Assembly: GCA_022826515.1 (NCBI GenBank) | Contig: JAJDUT010000083.1 | Span: 62,001 to 126,000, forward strand | DNA: 64,000 nucleotides | DNA from: Candidatus Latescibacterota bacterium | Lineage (GTDB): Bacteria; Latescibacterota; UBA2968; UBA8231 | Reading direction: 5' to 3' | Shown here: positions 1-7,975 of the stretch, one piece after another | How the letters are laid out: every line of letters begins with the position of its first letter | Position numbering within the stretch: the stretch's first letter is position 1 | The notes under the pieces: generated by a model | What the model was told of the DNA's origin: nothing | Databases searched by the model: none | The model's input: the letters and a program-made list of their open reading frames with translations, nothing else | Position numbers and translations under genes: made by a program

Positions 1-1275
1 CCGCCGCAGTGCTTCCACGTTCCACTCGCGGATGTCGATGCCATCGACCAAGATCTGCCCGCGTTGAATCTCGTAAAAGCGGCACAACAAGCTGATGATG
101 GTAGTCTTACCCGAGCCGGTCGCCCCGACTAGTGCCAAGCTCTGGCCCGGTTCGGCGCAGAAAGAGACGTCGCGCAGAACCCATTCTTCGCCTTCATAAG
201 CAAACCACACATGGCGGAATTCAATGGCCCCGGCGATGCGCTTCCGGTGCACGGAACCGCCGACCGGCTCTGGCTCGGCGTCAATCAATTCAAAGATGCG
301 TTCGGAAGAGGCCATGGCCACCTGCACGGTGGCGTATTCCTCGGCGAGGTTGCGGATGGGCATGAAGAAGCGGGGTACGTATTGCAGCATGGCTACCAAA
401 ACGCCCCAGGCGATTTCCTCGCGCAGCACTTGGCCGACGCCGTACCACAGCACCAGCGCCATCAGGGCGGCACCGCACAATTCCATAAAGGGGAAGTAAG
501 CCGAGTGATACAGGGTGCGCACCAAGCGGGCGTCGAGGTATTCGTCGGTGCCTTCATTAAAGCGGCGGGTGCTGCGCGGCTCGCAGTTGAACAGTTTTAC
601 TACTTCTATACCCGACAAGGTTTCTTGCAAATCGGCGCTGAAGCGGGCAAAGCGGGTGCGGGCTTGGCGGAAGGCCTGGAAGGTGCGGTTTTGCAGCCAC
701 AGGGTGGCGGCGAAGGCCACGGGCAAAAAGGCGCAGGTGAGCAGACCGAGTTCGACATCGAGATAGAAGAAGATGTAAAACAGGATAGAGGCGATGGTGA
801 CGGCTTCGGTCACTAGGGAGACGGCACCGTAGGTGAAGAATTCGTTGAGCGCATCGACATCGCTGGTATTGCGCGCCATCAGCCGGCCGATGGGCGTGCG
901 GTCGAAGAATTTGAGCGGCAGGCGCTGTAGGCAGGTGAAAATGTTCAAGCGCACGTCGCGCATGGTCCACTGGCCGACCATGCTGGTGATCCAGCTCTGG
1001 GCGTAGCCGATGGCGAATTGAGCGACTAACAGCGCGGCGAAGAGCAGGACGAGGGTGCCTAAGCCGTCCAAGTCACCGGGTACGATGTGTTCGTCAACGG
1101 CTATTTTGGTTAGCACGGGACCGGCTTGGCGGGCCAGCGAGGCCGCGAGGATGAGCAATAGCGTCGAGGCCGCCCAAGGCCAATAGGGCCGCAAGAAACC
1201 CAACAGCCTAGCCACTAGGCGGAGGTCGATGGATTTTTTGTCGATTTCTTGCTCGTCGCGAATGGTCGGCGGCAT
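1..1275 (-). CDS. ABC exporter half-transporter, permease-ATPase (C-terminus cut by window edge)
   Basis: The reading frame is open from an ATG at 1275 to base 1, giving 425 residues without a stop. The N-terminal part has hydrophobic stretches typical of a type IV ABC exporter membrane domain. The nucleotide-binding domain follows, with Walker A GATGSGKTT from about residue 384. The signature motif, Walker B and H-loop lie beyond the window. The start codon overlaps the stop of the upstream ABC gene (TAATG), so the two are translationally coupled and probably form a heterodimer. Lipid, peptide or drug export are all possible; the substrate cannot be read from sequence. Confidence 0.92.
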   Translation of the reverse strand, partial: MPPTIRDEQEIDKKSIDLRLVARLLGFLRPYWPWAASTLLLILAASLARQAGPVLTKIAVDEHIVPGDLDGLGTLVLLFAALLVAQFAIGYAQSWITSMVGQWTMRDVRLNIFTCLQRLPLKFFDRTPIGRLMARNTSDVDALNEFFTYGAVSLVTEAVTIASILFYIFFYLDVELGLLTCAFLPVAFAATLWLQNRTFQAFRQARTRFARFSADLQETLSGIEVVKLFNCEPRSTRRFNEGTDEYLDARLVRTLYHSAYFPFMELCGAALMALVLWYGVGQVLREEIAWGVLVAMLQYVPRFFMPIRNLAEEYATVQVAMASSERIFELIDAEPEPVGGSVHRKRIAGAIEFRHVWFAYEGEEWVLRDVSFCAEPGQSLALVGATGSGKTTIISLLCRFYEIQRGQILVDGIDIREWNVEALRR

Positions 1276-3020
1276 TAGAGGTCGCTCAATTCCTCGGTGA
1301 GGTGTTGGCGGCGGTACATGTCGGCGTACAGGCCATCGCGGGCGAGCAGTTCGTCGTGGGTGCCCTCTTCAACAATGCGCCCTTCGTCGAGCACAATGAT
1401 GTGATCCGCGGCCATGACGGTGGAGATGCGATGGGCGATGAGGATGGTGGTGCGCTCGGCCATGATGTCGCGCAGACGCGTGAGGATTTGCTCTTCGGTG
1501 CGGGTATCGACGCTGGCCAAGGCGTCGTCGAGGATGAGGATTTTCGGTTGCCGCACAACCGAACGGGCTAGGGCTGTGCGCTGCTTCTGCCCGCCCGACA
1601 GGGTGACGCCGCGCTCGCCGACGATAGTTTCCAGCCCTTGGGGAAAGGTCTTGAGGTCCGCGGCTAGTTGAGCCACCTCAATGGCGCGTTCGACCTCGTC
1701 TGGGGCGGCTAAGTCGAGGGCGATGTTGTCGCGGATGCTTTCGGAGAACAGGAAGGTGTCCTGCGGCACGTAGCCGATGGCGTCGCGAAAGGCGCGCAGG
1801 GGCATTTGTTCAATGGGTTTGCCGTCGATAAAAATTTGACCCTCACCGGCTTGGATCAGGCGGGGGATGAGCCGGGCCAGCGTGCTCTTGCCTGACCCGA
1901 CCCGGCCGACGATGGCTAGGGTACTGCCGGCCGGAATGTAGACATCTATATCGCGCAGCACGGCTTGGCCATTGTACGCAAAAGAGGCGCGACGGAATTC
2001 GATTTCGCCTTTGATCGTCAGGTCGTCGTCTTGGTACTGGTCGGGCTGGGGCTGTTCTTTGAGCACGGACTCAATGCGCAGCATGGAAGCCATGGCGCGC
2101 TGGTATTCATCGACGATGCGCCCCATCATCATCATCGGGCGGCTCATGCGGATCAAGTAGGCGTTGAAGGCGACAAAGGCCCCTAGAGTGAGCGTTCCCT
2201 CAATGACGCGGATGCCGCCCAGCCACAGAATGAGCACCATGGACAGGCCGCTGATGAGGAAGGTGAAGGGGAAAAACGTGCTATAGAGGTAGATCAAGCG
2301 GCGGTTGCGCTCGACGTACTCGTCATTGAGCTGGGTGAAGTGGTTGATCTCGCCGCGACGGCGGGCAAATGCCTTGACCACGCGCATGCCCGAGAGATTC
2401 TCCTGCAAGCAGGTGCTAATGGCGGCAAATTGTTCTTGGACCCTGCGATAGCGCCGGCGTACTCTGCTGCCTACCAAGCGTAGGATCACGGTCATAATGG
2501 GCATGGGCAACAGCGCGTACAGGGTCAGTTCCCAGTCGTATAGACACATGGCTACCATGCTGAAGCTGAAGCCGAGGATGGCGCTTAGGAACATGCGGAA
2601 GCCGTGGCTGAGGTAGCGCTGGACGGCTTCGACGTCGTTGGTCGCTCGCGCCATTAAATCGCCGGTGCGGGCCTGTTGGAAATAGCCCAATGGCAAAGTG
2701 AGTATATGGGCGAAATAGCGCTGGCGGATGTCGCGTTCGACGCGGTACGAGGTGGAGGCCAAGTGCCAGCGCATGCCAAAAGCCATGCTCCACTGCGCCA
2801 AGCCTAAACCGACGATGAGGGCGGCGTAGTGTGTTAAGAAAGTCAGATCCGGTGCGGTTTGATCTAAGCTGTCCCGGGCTTGGTCAATGGCGCGTTCGAG
2901 GATGAGGGGGATCGAGACGGAGACGAGTTGTTCGCCCAGCAAAAAGGTTAGGCCGACGACTAAGGCCCAGCGATAGGGACGGAGGTACGAGGCGAACGGT
3001 TTGAAGGGATTGAGGCTCAT
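1275..3020 (-). CDS. ABC exporter half-transporter with degenerate Walker B
   Basis: A 581-residue membrane-domain plus ATPase fusion of the MdlB/MsbA/YheI type. The membrane domain covers roughly residues 15-310. The ATPase shows Walker A GRVGSGKST (372-380), signature LSGGQ (474-478), Walker B ILILDD (494-499) and the switch histidine H530. The residue after the Walker B aspartate is D499 instead of the catalytic glutamate. In known heterodimeric exporters one subunit carries such a degenerate site. The partner is the overlapping downstream gene. It diverges from the PhyH gene at 3109, leaving an 88-bp region with a TATATATA stretch between them. Confidence 0.93.
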   Translation of the reverse strand: MSLNPFKPFASYLRPYRWALVVGLTFLLGEQLVSVSIPLILERAIDQARDSLDQTAPDLTFLTHYAALIVGLGLAQWSMAFGMRWHLASTSYRVERDIRQRYFAHILTLPLGYFQQARTGDLMARATNDVEAVQRYLSHGFRMFLSAILGFSFSMVAMCLYDWELTLYALLPMPIMTVILRLVGSRVRRRYRRVQEQFAAISTCLQENLSGMRVVKAFARRRGEINHFTQLNDEYVERNRRLIYLYSTFFPFTFLISGLSMVLILWLGGIRVIEGTLTLGAFVAFNAYLIRMSRPMMMMGRIVDEYQRAMASMLRIESVLKEQPQPDQYQDDDLTIKGEIEFRRASFAYNGQAVLRDIDVYIPAGSTLAIVGRVGSGKSTLARLIPRLIQAGEGQIFIDGKPIEQMPLRAFRDAIGYVPQDTFLFSESIRDNIALDLAAPDEVERAIEVAQLAADLKTFPQGLETIVGERGVTLSGGQKQRTALARSVVRQPKILILDDALASVDTRTEEQILTRLRDIMAERTTILIAHRISTVMAADHIIVLDEGRIVEEGTHDELLARDGLYADMYRRQHLTEELSDL

Positions 3021-3108
3021 GCGCTGTTTGGTGGGCCGCTAAGACCCTACTTAGACTATATATATCCATAAACCGTGTCAAAGCAGGACGATTAGGAGAC
3101 CCATCCAA

Positions 3109-3936
3109 GTGAATGCCTTCCGAATGATTCCTGACGAAATTCAGCGCTGGGAGCGCGATGGATATTTTGTGCGTGAGAACGTCTTTGCAGACGAGGAAAA
3201 CGATCACTTGCGGCAGGTGGCCGAAGACATTGTCGCCGGGAAGCGCAGAATGCCCATGGCTCACATCGACCGCAATGCCCTGGTCCGCGACGGCAAAGAC
3301 GCGCGATCTGGGATCTATGGTATGCACAAGATCCATCACCCCAGTTGCTACATACCGGAGTTCCTCGCCCGCGTGCGGGATCCGCGCCTGACTGATCCGC
3401 TCGTCGATATTCTCGGCCCAGACATTCTGGGCATCAACAACCTCTTCATTTGGAAAGCTCCCGAAATCGGCTTGGGATTCCCGTGGCACCAAGACAAGTT
3501 TTACTTCGGCAAACGGTTCAAAACCGCAACGACCGTCGGCACTTGGACGGCCATTGATCCCGCAGACCGCGAAAACGGGTGCCTATACGTGATTCCCGGC
3601 AGTCACAAACAGGCCATTGCCGCACACGACGACATCGAGGGATCGCAGCAGACAGAATTCAAACTGGCCCGCAATGCCCGCGACGAGGATCGCGTTGCGG
3701 TGGAAGTTCCACCCGGTGCGGTCATCTGGTTCCACTCTCACCTGTTGCACAAAAGCACCAATAACCACAGCCAGCGATTTAGACGCAGCTATGTGTCGCA
3801 TTACTTAAGTGCACAAGCAGAATGGTTTGATCCAGAAAAAGCGGGCAAAGGTCAGCCGATTATGTGGGTAAGAGGACGAACGTTTCCCGGTAAAGTTCGG
3901 GAGGTTACACGAGACGTTCTTCCCGTTCCCGATTAA
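3109..3936 (+). CDS. PhyH-family Fe(II)/2-oxoglutarate dioxygenase
   Basis: A 275-residue protein of the phytanoyl-CoA dioxygenase family, which oxidises organic substrates using non-haem iron and 2-oxoglutarate. The iron-binding facial triad is complete: H127-Q-D129 and distal H214. An arginine pair at 224-225 can bind the cosubstrate carboxylate. The family motif VIPGSHK is at about 161-167. The start is GTG, with AGGAGA at 3094-3099 as ribosome-binding site. A small exported-protein gene follows after 23 bp and is probably co-transcribed. The substrate is unknown. Confidence 0.88.
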   Translation: MNAFRMIPDEIQRWERDGYFVRENVFADEENDHLRQVAEDIVAGKRRMPMAHIDRNALVRDGKDARSGIYGMHKIHHPSCYIPEFLARVRDPRLTDPLVDILGPDILGINNLFIWKAPEIGLGFPWHQDKFYFGKRFKTATTVGTWTAIDPADRENGCLYVIPGSHKQAIAAHDDIEGSQQTEFKLARNARDEDRVAVEVPPGAVIWFHSHLLHKSTNNHSQRFRRSYVSHYLSAQAEWFDPEKAGKGQPIMWVRGRTFPGKVREVTRDVLPVPD

Positions 3937-3959
3937 GGTTAAGAGAGAGGAGCACATCC

Positions 3960-4478
3960 ATGAAAACCGTCACTCTTGTCGTCGTTCTGCTCTTTTTCGG
4001 TGCTCTTCACATACAAGCTCAGTCAGGGCGTACCGATCGGCATCGCATGCGGGCGGAGCAGCTTAGTTACGAAGAATTCGCCAAGTCTGTTGAGCACACC
4101 AGAAGTCGCTTGATGGAGTTTCGGGAATTCACCCGTTTGCTGTTTGAACACTGCAATTTGGAAAAGGTGCGCGAGCAGGGTTTATTCGATACGTACGGAC
4201 TGCCGAAGGACACGACAGTAATTTTCGAGGTTCCTTTAGAGAAACTCGATGAGTACTCCATCCTAGACTGGGCTGTGCAATACATAGGCTTCGAGAACTT
4301 AATGCTGAGTATTACTGGCTATGGATTGGTCAGTCGAGCGGAGATATTGAGGCTGAAGGTTGAAAACATGAAGCTGTCGAATGCGCCTGACGATACGACT
4401 AGGAAATTGGAGTTGAAGTACTTGGAAGCGCAGAGGAATCTCGACGAATACTTGGCGACGCAACGGTGGGTGGATTGA
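3960..4478 (+). CDS. Small exported protein of unknown function
   Basis: 172 residues with a clear N-terminal signal peptide (basic start, hydrophobic LVVVLLFFGAL, then a likely cleavage site near HIQAQ). The mature part is charged, with long predicted helices at both ends and no family that I recognise. The start is supported by AGAGAGGAG just upstream. It sits 23 bp after the PhyH stop, so co-transcription is likely. No catalytic motif is visible. A periplasmic location is inferred from the signal peptide only. Confidence 0.7.
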   Translation: MKTVTLVVVLLFFGALHIQAQSGRTDRHRMRAEQLSYEEFAKSVEHTRSRLMEFREFTRLLFEHCNLEKVREQGLFDTYGLPKDTTVIFEVPLEKLDEYSILDWAVQYIGFENLMLSITGYGLVSRAEILRLKVENMKLSNAPDDTTRKLELKYLEAQRNLDEYLATQRWVD

Positions 4479-4559
4479 CTTTGAACGGTTGTAAGCTGAA
4501 GTTTTTTCGACAAGTTGATGGCTCGCGCTCGGCAATGAGTTTCTGCTGGAATACGTATA

Positions 4560-4919
4560 TCAGTGCGTGTCGCTGTCCACCAAATCGTCGAGCATCTGTT
4601 GTATCGTTACCTGTAAAGTAGGTAACTGCTCGTGCACGGCATTCCAGAGAATTTCGTATTTAATAGAATCATAGCCGTGGATGAGCCGATCCCGCATCCC
4701 GGCGATGGCCCGCCATTCCACTTGGGTATAGCGATTGCGCAAATCGTTGGGCAGACGTTTTACTGCTTCGCCGAGAATTTCCAACGCCCGTTCTAGGGCC
4801 AGAGTCGCTTGCCAATCGCCCACCAATTCATCCAGAGTTTTGCCCGCACAAATCTCCTGTGCCCGACCGGCATATTCCTCTATTTGCCGCAGCGTAACCC
4901 GATAGTCATGCTTGCTCAT
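4560..4919 (-). CDS. hepT: HepT-like HEPN ribonuclease toxin
   Basis: 119-residue, mostly helical HEPN-domain protein (DUF86 type). The RX4HXY catalytic motif reads RDRLIHGY at residues 76-83. In characterised systems HepT is an RNase neutralised by its MntA partner, which AMPylates the tyrosine of this motif. The gene follows mntA on the same strand with a 14-bp overlap, the classical order. Length is normal and the motif is intact, so the toxin appears functional. Its first bases are duplicated at 5552-5611. Confidence 0.88.
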   Translation of the reverse strand: MSKHDYRVTLRQIEEYAGRAQEICAGKTLDELVGDWQATLALERALEILGEAVKRLPNDLRNRYTQVEWRAIAGMRDRLIHGYDSIKYEILWNAVHEQLPTLQVTIQQMLDDLVDSDTH

Positions 4920-4941
4920 AGAGCGGCAGCATCTCCTGACG
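4882..4941. repeat. 60-bp direct repeat, copy 1 (inside mntA-hepT junction)
   Basis: The 60 bases spanning the 5' end of hepT and the 3' end of mntA are identical, base for base, to 5552-5611. Similarity stops abruptly on both sides. Confidence 0.95.
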
Positions 4942-5214
4942 GACGAGAGGGTCTATCCACCGATTCAGCCCTGAAAACAGATCGACCTTGTGTCCCAAGA
5001 TGGCTTCTAACTCTTCATGCCATATAAAAAATTCCCAGCCTGGGGTCCGGTCAGGTAGAAACTCTACTAGCACATCTACGTCGCTGCGAACCGGATCAAA
5101 ATCATCCCGCAGGACCGAGCCAAATAGACTTAGACGACCTATCCCATGCGTACGACAGAAGGTGGCGATTTTTTCTCGGTCAATTTTGATGGGTAAATTT
5201 TTAGCTGACGCCAT
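4906..5214 (-). CDS. mntA: MntA-like nucleotidyltransferase antitoxin
   Basis: 102-residue minimal nucleotidyltransferase. The signature is GS at 32-33 followed by D45-V-D47, the metal-binding pair of this fold. In the HEPN/MNT family this enzyme inactivates the HepT toxin by adding AMP to it. The gene overlaps hepT by 14 bp, as expected for coupled translation of the pair. The last ~25 bases and the junction with hepT are repeated 670 bp away, indicating past duplication or rearrangement here. Confidence 0.88.
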   Translation of the reverse strand: MASAKNLPIKIDREKIATFCRTHGIGRLSLFGSVLRDDFDPVRSDVDVLVEFLPDRTPGWEFFIWHEELEAILGHKVDLFSGLNRWIDPLVRQEMLPLYEQA

Positions 5215-5264
5215 GATACGGAAATTATAGAGGGTTCTGTGGGAGTAGCAAGTACTGAGATTGC

Positions 5265-5486
5265 TTATCCCTTCACCGCGCCTAGTTGAGTCCGTCCTGC
5301 TCGGTGCGCTGCTAGAGCCTCATCGGCCAGCTCCTCCAGCAAATCCTCTGATTCGGAACGGCTGAATAACTCGGCCCATTGCCGCTCCGATTCAAGTTCG
5401 GCTAGGAGGAAACGCGCAAATTTGTCCTGTTCCTCTTGCGGCAGTTTGGCGGCTCTCTCGAAAGCCTTTTGTAGAAGTTGGGTCAT
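5265..5486 (-). CDS. Small antitoxin-like protein with a permease-like C-terminal tail
   Basis: 73 residues; the body looks like small acidic helical proteins often found beside toxin genes (ELESERQWAELFSRSESEDL), but no toxin partner is adjacent. The last residues, QLGAVKG, match the C-terminus of the sugar permease at 6129 (also QLGAVKG). The DNA around the two stops is similar: 5272-5296 and about 6131-6155 differ at only a few bases. The original 3' end was probably replaced by a copy of the permease end. It may be a non-functional remnant. Confidence 0.55.
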   Translation of the reverse strand: MTQLLQKAFERAAKLPQEEQDKFARFLLAELESERQWAELFSRSESEDLLEELADEALAAHRAGRTQLGAVKG

Positions 5487-5551
5487 CTGTTTTTACTCCT
5501 TGCTTTTAATTGTCCGATTTGCGCTCTGGCGGACCTGTGCCAGAGCGAGCC

Positions 5552-5611
5552 ATTTGCCGCAGCGTAACCCGATAGTCATGCTTGCTCATAGAGCGGCAGC
5601 ATCTCCTGACG
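5552..5611. repeat. 60-bp direct repeat, copy 2 (orphan mntA-hepT junction)
   Basis: Exact copy of 4882-4941, but here it lies between genes. It contains only the first ~38 bases of hepT and the last ~36 of mntA, so it is a footprint of a second HepT/MntA cassette or of a local duplication. Confidence 0.95.
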
Positions 5612-5652
5612 AACAAGGGATTATAGCCAGTTCAGGTCCTATTCTAGGCAGG

Positions 5653-5961
5653 TTAGCCAGCGGCCGATTGCAGGCCCTTCCACGGCTTGATCTTCGCCAG
5701 ATCGGCGGCGAGAGTTTCTTCCGCCACTTCGGTGTCGTACTCTATCTGCGCTCTCAGCCAGTAGCCCTTGGAGAGGCCGAAAAAGCGACACAAGCGCAAG
5801 TCCGTATCCGCTGTAATGGTCCGCTTACCGGCTACAATCTCACTGATTCGCTGGGCGGGAACACCGATTTCTTTAGCGAGGCGATACTGCGAGAGTTCCA
5901 TGGGGACCAAAAACTCCTCTCGCAGCAATTCTCCGGGCGTCACAGGTTTGAGCTTGGACAT
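5653..5961 (-). CDS. higA: HigA-type XRE antitoxin
   Basis: 102 residues from the ATG at 5961 (an upstream in-frame start at 6009 would overlap the higB remnant). It begins with the family pattern PGELLREEF, then a helix-turn-helix (SQYRLAKEIGVPAQRISEI) and the FFGLSKGYW block typical of VapI/HigA antidotes. Such antitoxins bind and neutralise the HigB ribonuclease and repress their own operon. The upstream toxin survives only as a C-terminal fragment (5975-6085), so this antitoxin is orphaned. Confidence 0.88.
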   Translation of the reverse strand: MSKLKPVTPGELLREEFLVPMELSQYRLAKEIGVPAQRISEIVAGKRTITADTDLRLCRFFGLSKGYWLRAQIEYDTEVAEETLAADLAKIKPWKGLQSAAG

Positions 5962-5974
5962 ACTCTTTTCGTTC

Positions 5975-6085
5975 CTAATGGTAATCGACGATCTCGACAT
6001 TTTCCGCACCGGCAGCCGACCAGCGGAAGCACACCCGAAACTGGTCGTTCACGCGAATGTGAATAATAACGCGATACGTGATTAA
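5975..6085 (-). pseudogene. higB: higB toxin remnant (C-terminus only)
   Basis: Reading the minus strand up to the TAG at 5975-5977 gives HIRVNDQFRVCFRW, then GAENVEIVDYH and a stop. This is the characteristic end of HigB/RelE-type toxins. The frame has an upstream stop near 6090 and no room for the N-terminal half. The fragment is 13 bp ahead of higA, the normal position for higB. It is too short to fold as a toxin. Confidence 0.75.
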
Positions 6086-6128
6086 TATCAAACGGAACTA
6101 TCTAGCTGCTGTGCGGCTGCCGCTGCGC

Positions 6129-7031
6129 TTACCCCTTCACCGCCCCTAGCTGAATCCCGCTGATAAACCAGCGCTGAAAGAAGACGAAAACCGCGATCAT
6201 CGGCACGAGCATCAACACCGACCCCGCGCAAATCAGCCCGTAATCGTTGACGTACAGATCCGACAGCTTGGCCAGTCCCACCGGCAGCACCATCATAGAA
6301 TCCGAATCCGTCATAATCAGCGGCCAGAGAAAGGCCCGCCAACGCCCTAGGAAGGTAAAAATCGCCAGGGCACCCAGCGCCGGTTTGGCCAGCGGCACCA
6401 CCACGTGCCAAAACACGCCCCACGCCGAGCACCCGTCGATGAGCGCCGCCTCCTCGATCTCGCGCGAAATGCCCAGCAAAAACTGCCGCAGCATGAACGT
6501 CCCATAGGCACTGAAACACCCTGGCGCGATCAGGGCGAAGAAACTGTCTAGCCCCACTGGATGGCCGATGTAGTGACTCTCTAGGTAGAGGAAACCGCTG
6601 AAGAAATCCGTTGCTAATACTGCGTTTAGCCATTCGGGAATTTTCTTCATCAACACGAATTGTGGGATCATCAACACGTCGGCCGGAATCATCATCGTCG
6701 ATAGATAGCCGAGGAAGAGCACGTCGCGGCCCCGGAACTGCAAGCGGGCAAAGGCGTACGCCGCCAGTGCGCTGGTGGCTACTTGGACCACAGTGACGGC
6801 GGTGGCGATGAACAGCGAATTGGCGTAGTAGCGGAGGAAGGAGAAGGCGCTGAACACGCCGGTGTAGTTGTCCGTTGTCCAGCGCGGCGGAATCCACCCG
6901 AGCGTCACATCGACGTTGTACTTGAAGGAAGTGAGTAGGGTCCACACCAGCGGCACCACCATGCCGCTGAGCACGAGTAGTAGGATCGCATAGATCAGGA
7001 CCGTTGATTGGTACTGACGCCAGCGAGCCAT
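6129..7031 (-). CDS. Carbohydrate ABC transporter permease (MalG/UgpE type)
   Basis: 300-residue inner-membrane protein with about six transmembrane segments. The ATPase-contact EAA loop reads EEAALIDGCSAWGVFWHVV, and the C-terminal GAVKG is typical of this family. It is the second permease of a sugar-type importer. The start overlaps the stop of the first permease (TAATG). No cognate ATPase gene lies in the operon, so a shared MsmX-like ATPase elsewhere is likely. The substrate is unknown; sugars, polyols or glycerophosphodiesters are typical of the family. Confidence 0.92.
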   Translation of the reverse strand: MARWRQYQSTVLIYAILLLVLSGMVVPLVWTLLTSFKYNVDVTLGWIPPRWTTDNYTGVFSAFSFLRYYANSLFIATAVTVVQVATSALAAYAFARLQFRGRDVLFLGYLSTMMIPADVLMIPQFVLMKKIPEWLNAVLATDFFSGFLYLESHYIGHPVGLDSFFALIAPGCFSAYGTFMLRQFLLGISREIEEAALIDGCSAWGVFWHVVVPLAKPALGALAIFTFLGRWRAFLWPLIMTDSDSMMVLPVGLAKLSDLYVNDYGLICAGSVLMLVPMIAVFVFFQRWFISGIQLGAVKG

Positions 7032-7975
7032 TAGACGGCCTCCAGCCGCTTGCCGCCGTAGCGCCAGTTGAGCAAGGTCGCTGCGAAAATCAGCGCGAAG
7101 AGCACCATTGAAATCGCCGCGGCGTACCCTACTTCTAGCTGCTCGTACGCCTGGGTGTAGATGTAGTAGCTCATGGTAGTGGTCGATCCCTCGGGGCCGC
7201 CTCCGGTCATTACATAAGCGGCCTCAAAGCCACCTTGCAGGCCGCCGATTATACTGGTGACGAGGATGAAAAACGTCGTGGGCGCTAGCTGGGGCACGGT
7301 GATGTGGATGAGCTGGGACCACCAGCCAGCGCCGTCCATTTCAGCGGCCTCGTAGAGTTCGAGTGGGATGTTTTGCAGGCCGGCCAAATAGAGAACCATG
7401 TTGTAGCCGCCGACGCTGGCCCAGATGAACATGATGATCAACGCGGGCTTGGCCCAAGACGCGTCGATTAGCCACCCCGGCAGGAGTGCAGCGGCCCGCT
7501 CGGGCGCGATACCCAGCACCCCAAAAATTTGCCACAAAAGCCCGTTTATGATGCCGACGTTTGGCTCGTAGGTCAGGAGCATTTTCCAAACCATGTAGAT
7601 GGCGATGCCCGTACACAGGTGGGGAATGAAGAACAGGGTGCGGAAGAAGATGCGGCCGGGCAGTTCTTTGTTTAACAGCACGGCCAAGAGCAGGGAGCCG
7701 ACCATGGCGAGCGGGATGTTGAGCATCAAAAAGAGCGTGTTGCCGAGGTACTTCCAAAAGTACGGGTCGCGCGCCACCCACTCGCCATCGACCTTTGTGA
7801 AGAGCACTAGATCCGCAAAATTGTCCAACCCGATGAATACGGGTGCGCCCGAGGCGAGCTGATAGCGGTAGAAGCCCATGCCCGCAGCCACTACGACCGG
7901 GCCGAGTGCGAAGATGAGAAAGCCGACGAAATTGGGCAGCAGAAAGAAGAACGCGGCTTTGTTTTGGTTTCTCAC
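7031..7975 (-). CDS. Carbohydrate ABC transporter permease (MalF/UgpA type)
   Basis: 314 residues from a GTG at 7975 that overlaps the TGA of the binding-protein gene. The longer frame to 8119 lies inside that gene and is unlikely. The membrane domain begins at once (AAFFFLLPNFVGFLIFALG), and the EAA loop reads ELYEAAEMDGAGWW. It is the first permease of the importer, placed between binding protein and second permease, with stop/start overlaps on both sides. All three are probably translated in fixed ratio. Confidence 0.9.
   Translation of the reverse strand: MRNQNKAAFFFLLPNFVGFLIFALGPVVVAAGMGFYRYQLASGAPVFIGLDNFADLVLFTKVDGEWVARDPYFWKYLGNTLFLMLNIPLAMVGSLLLAVLLNKELPGRIFFRTLFFIPHLCTGIAIYMVWKMLLTYEPNVGIINGLLWQIFGVLGIAPERAAALLPGWLIDASWAKPALIIMFIWASVGGYNMVLYLAGLQNIPLELYEAAEMDGAGWWSQLIHITVPQLAPTTFFILVTSIIGGLQGGFEAAYVMTGGGPEGSTTTMSYYIYTQAYEQLEVGYAAAISMVLFALIFAATLLNWRYGGKRLEAV

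Noticed and set aside
5768..6085. A 105-codon plus-strand frame
   Set aside because: Antisense to higA and the higB remnant; no independent support.
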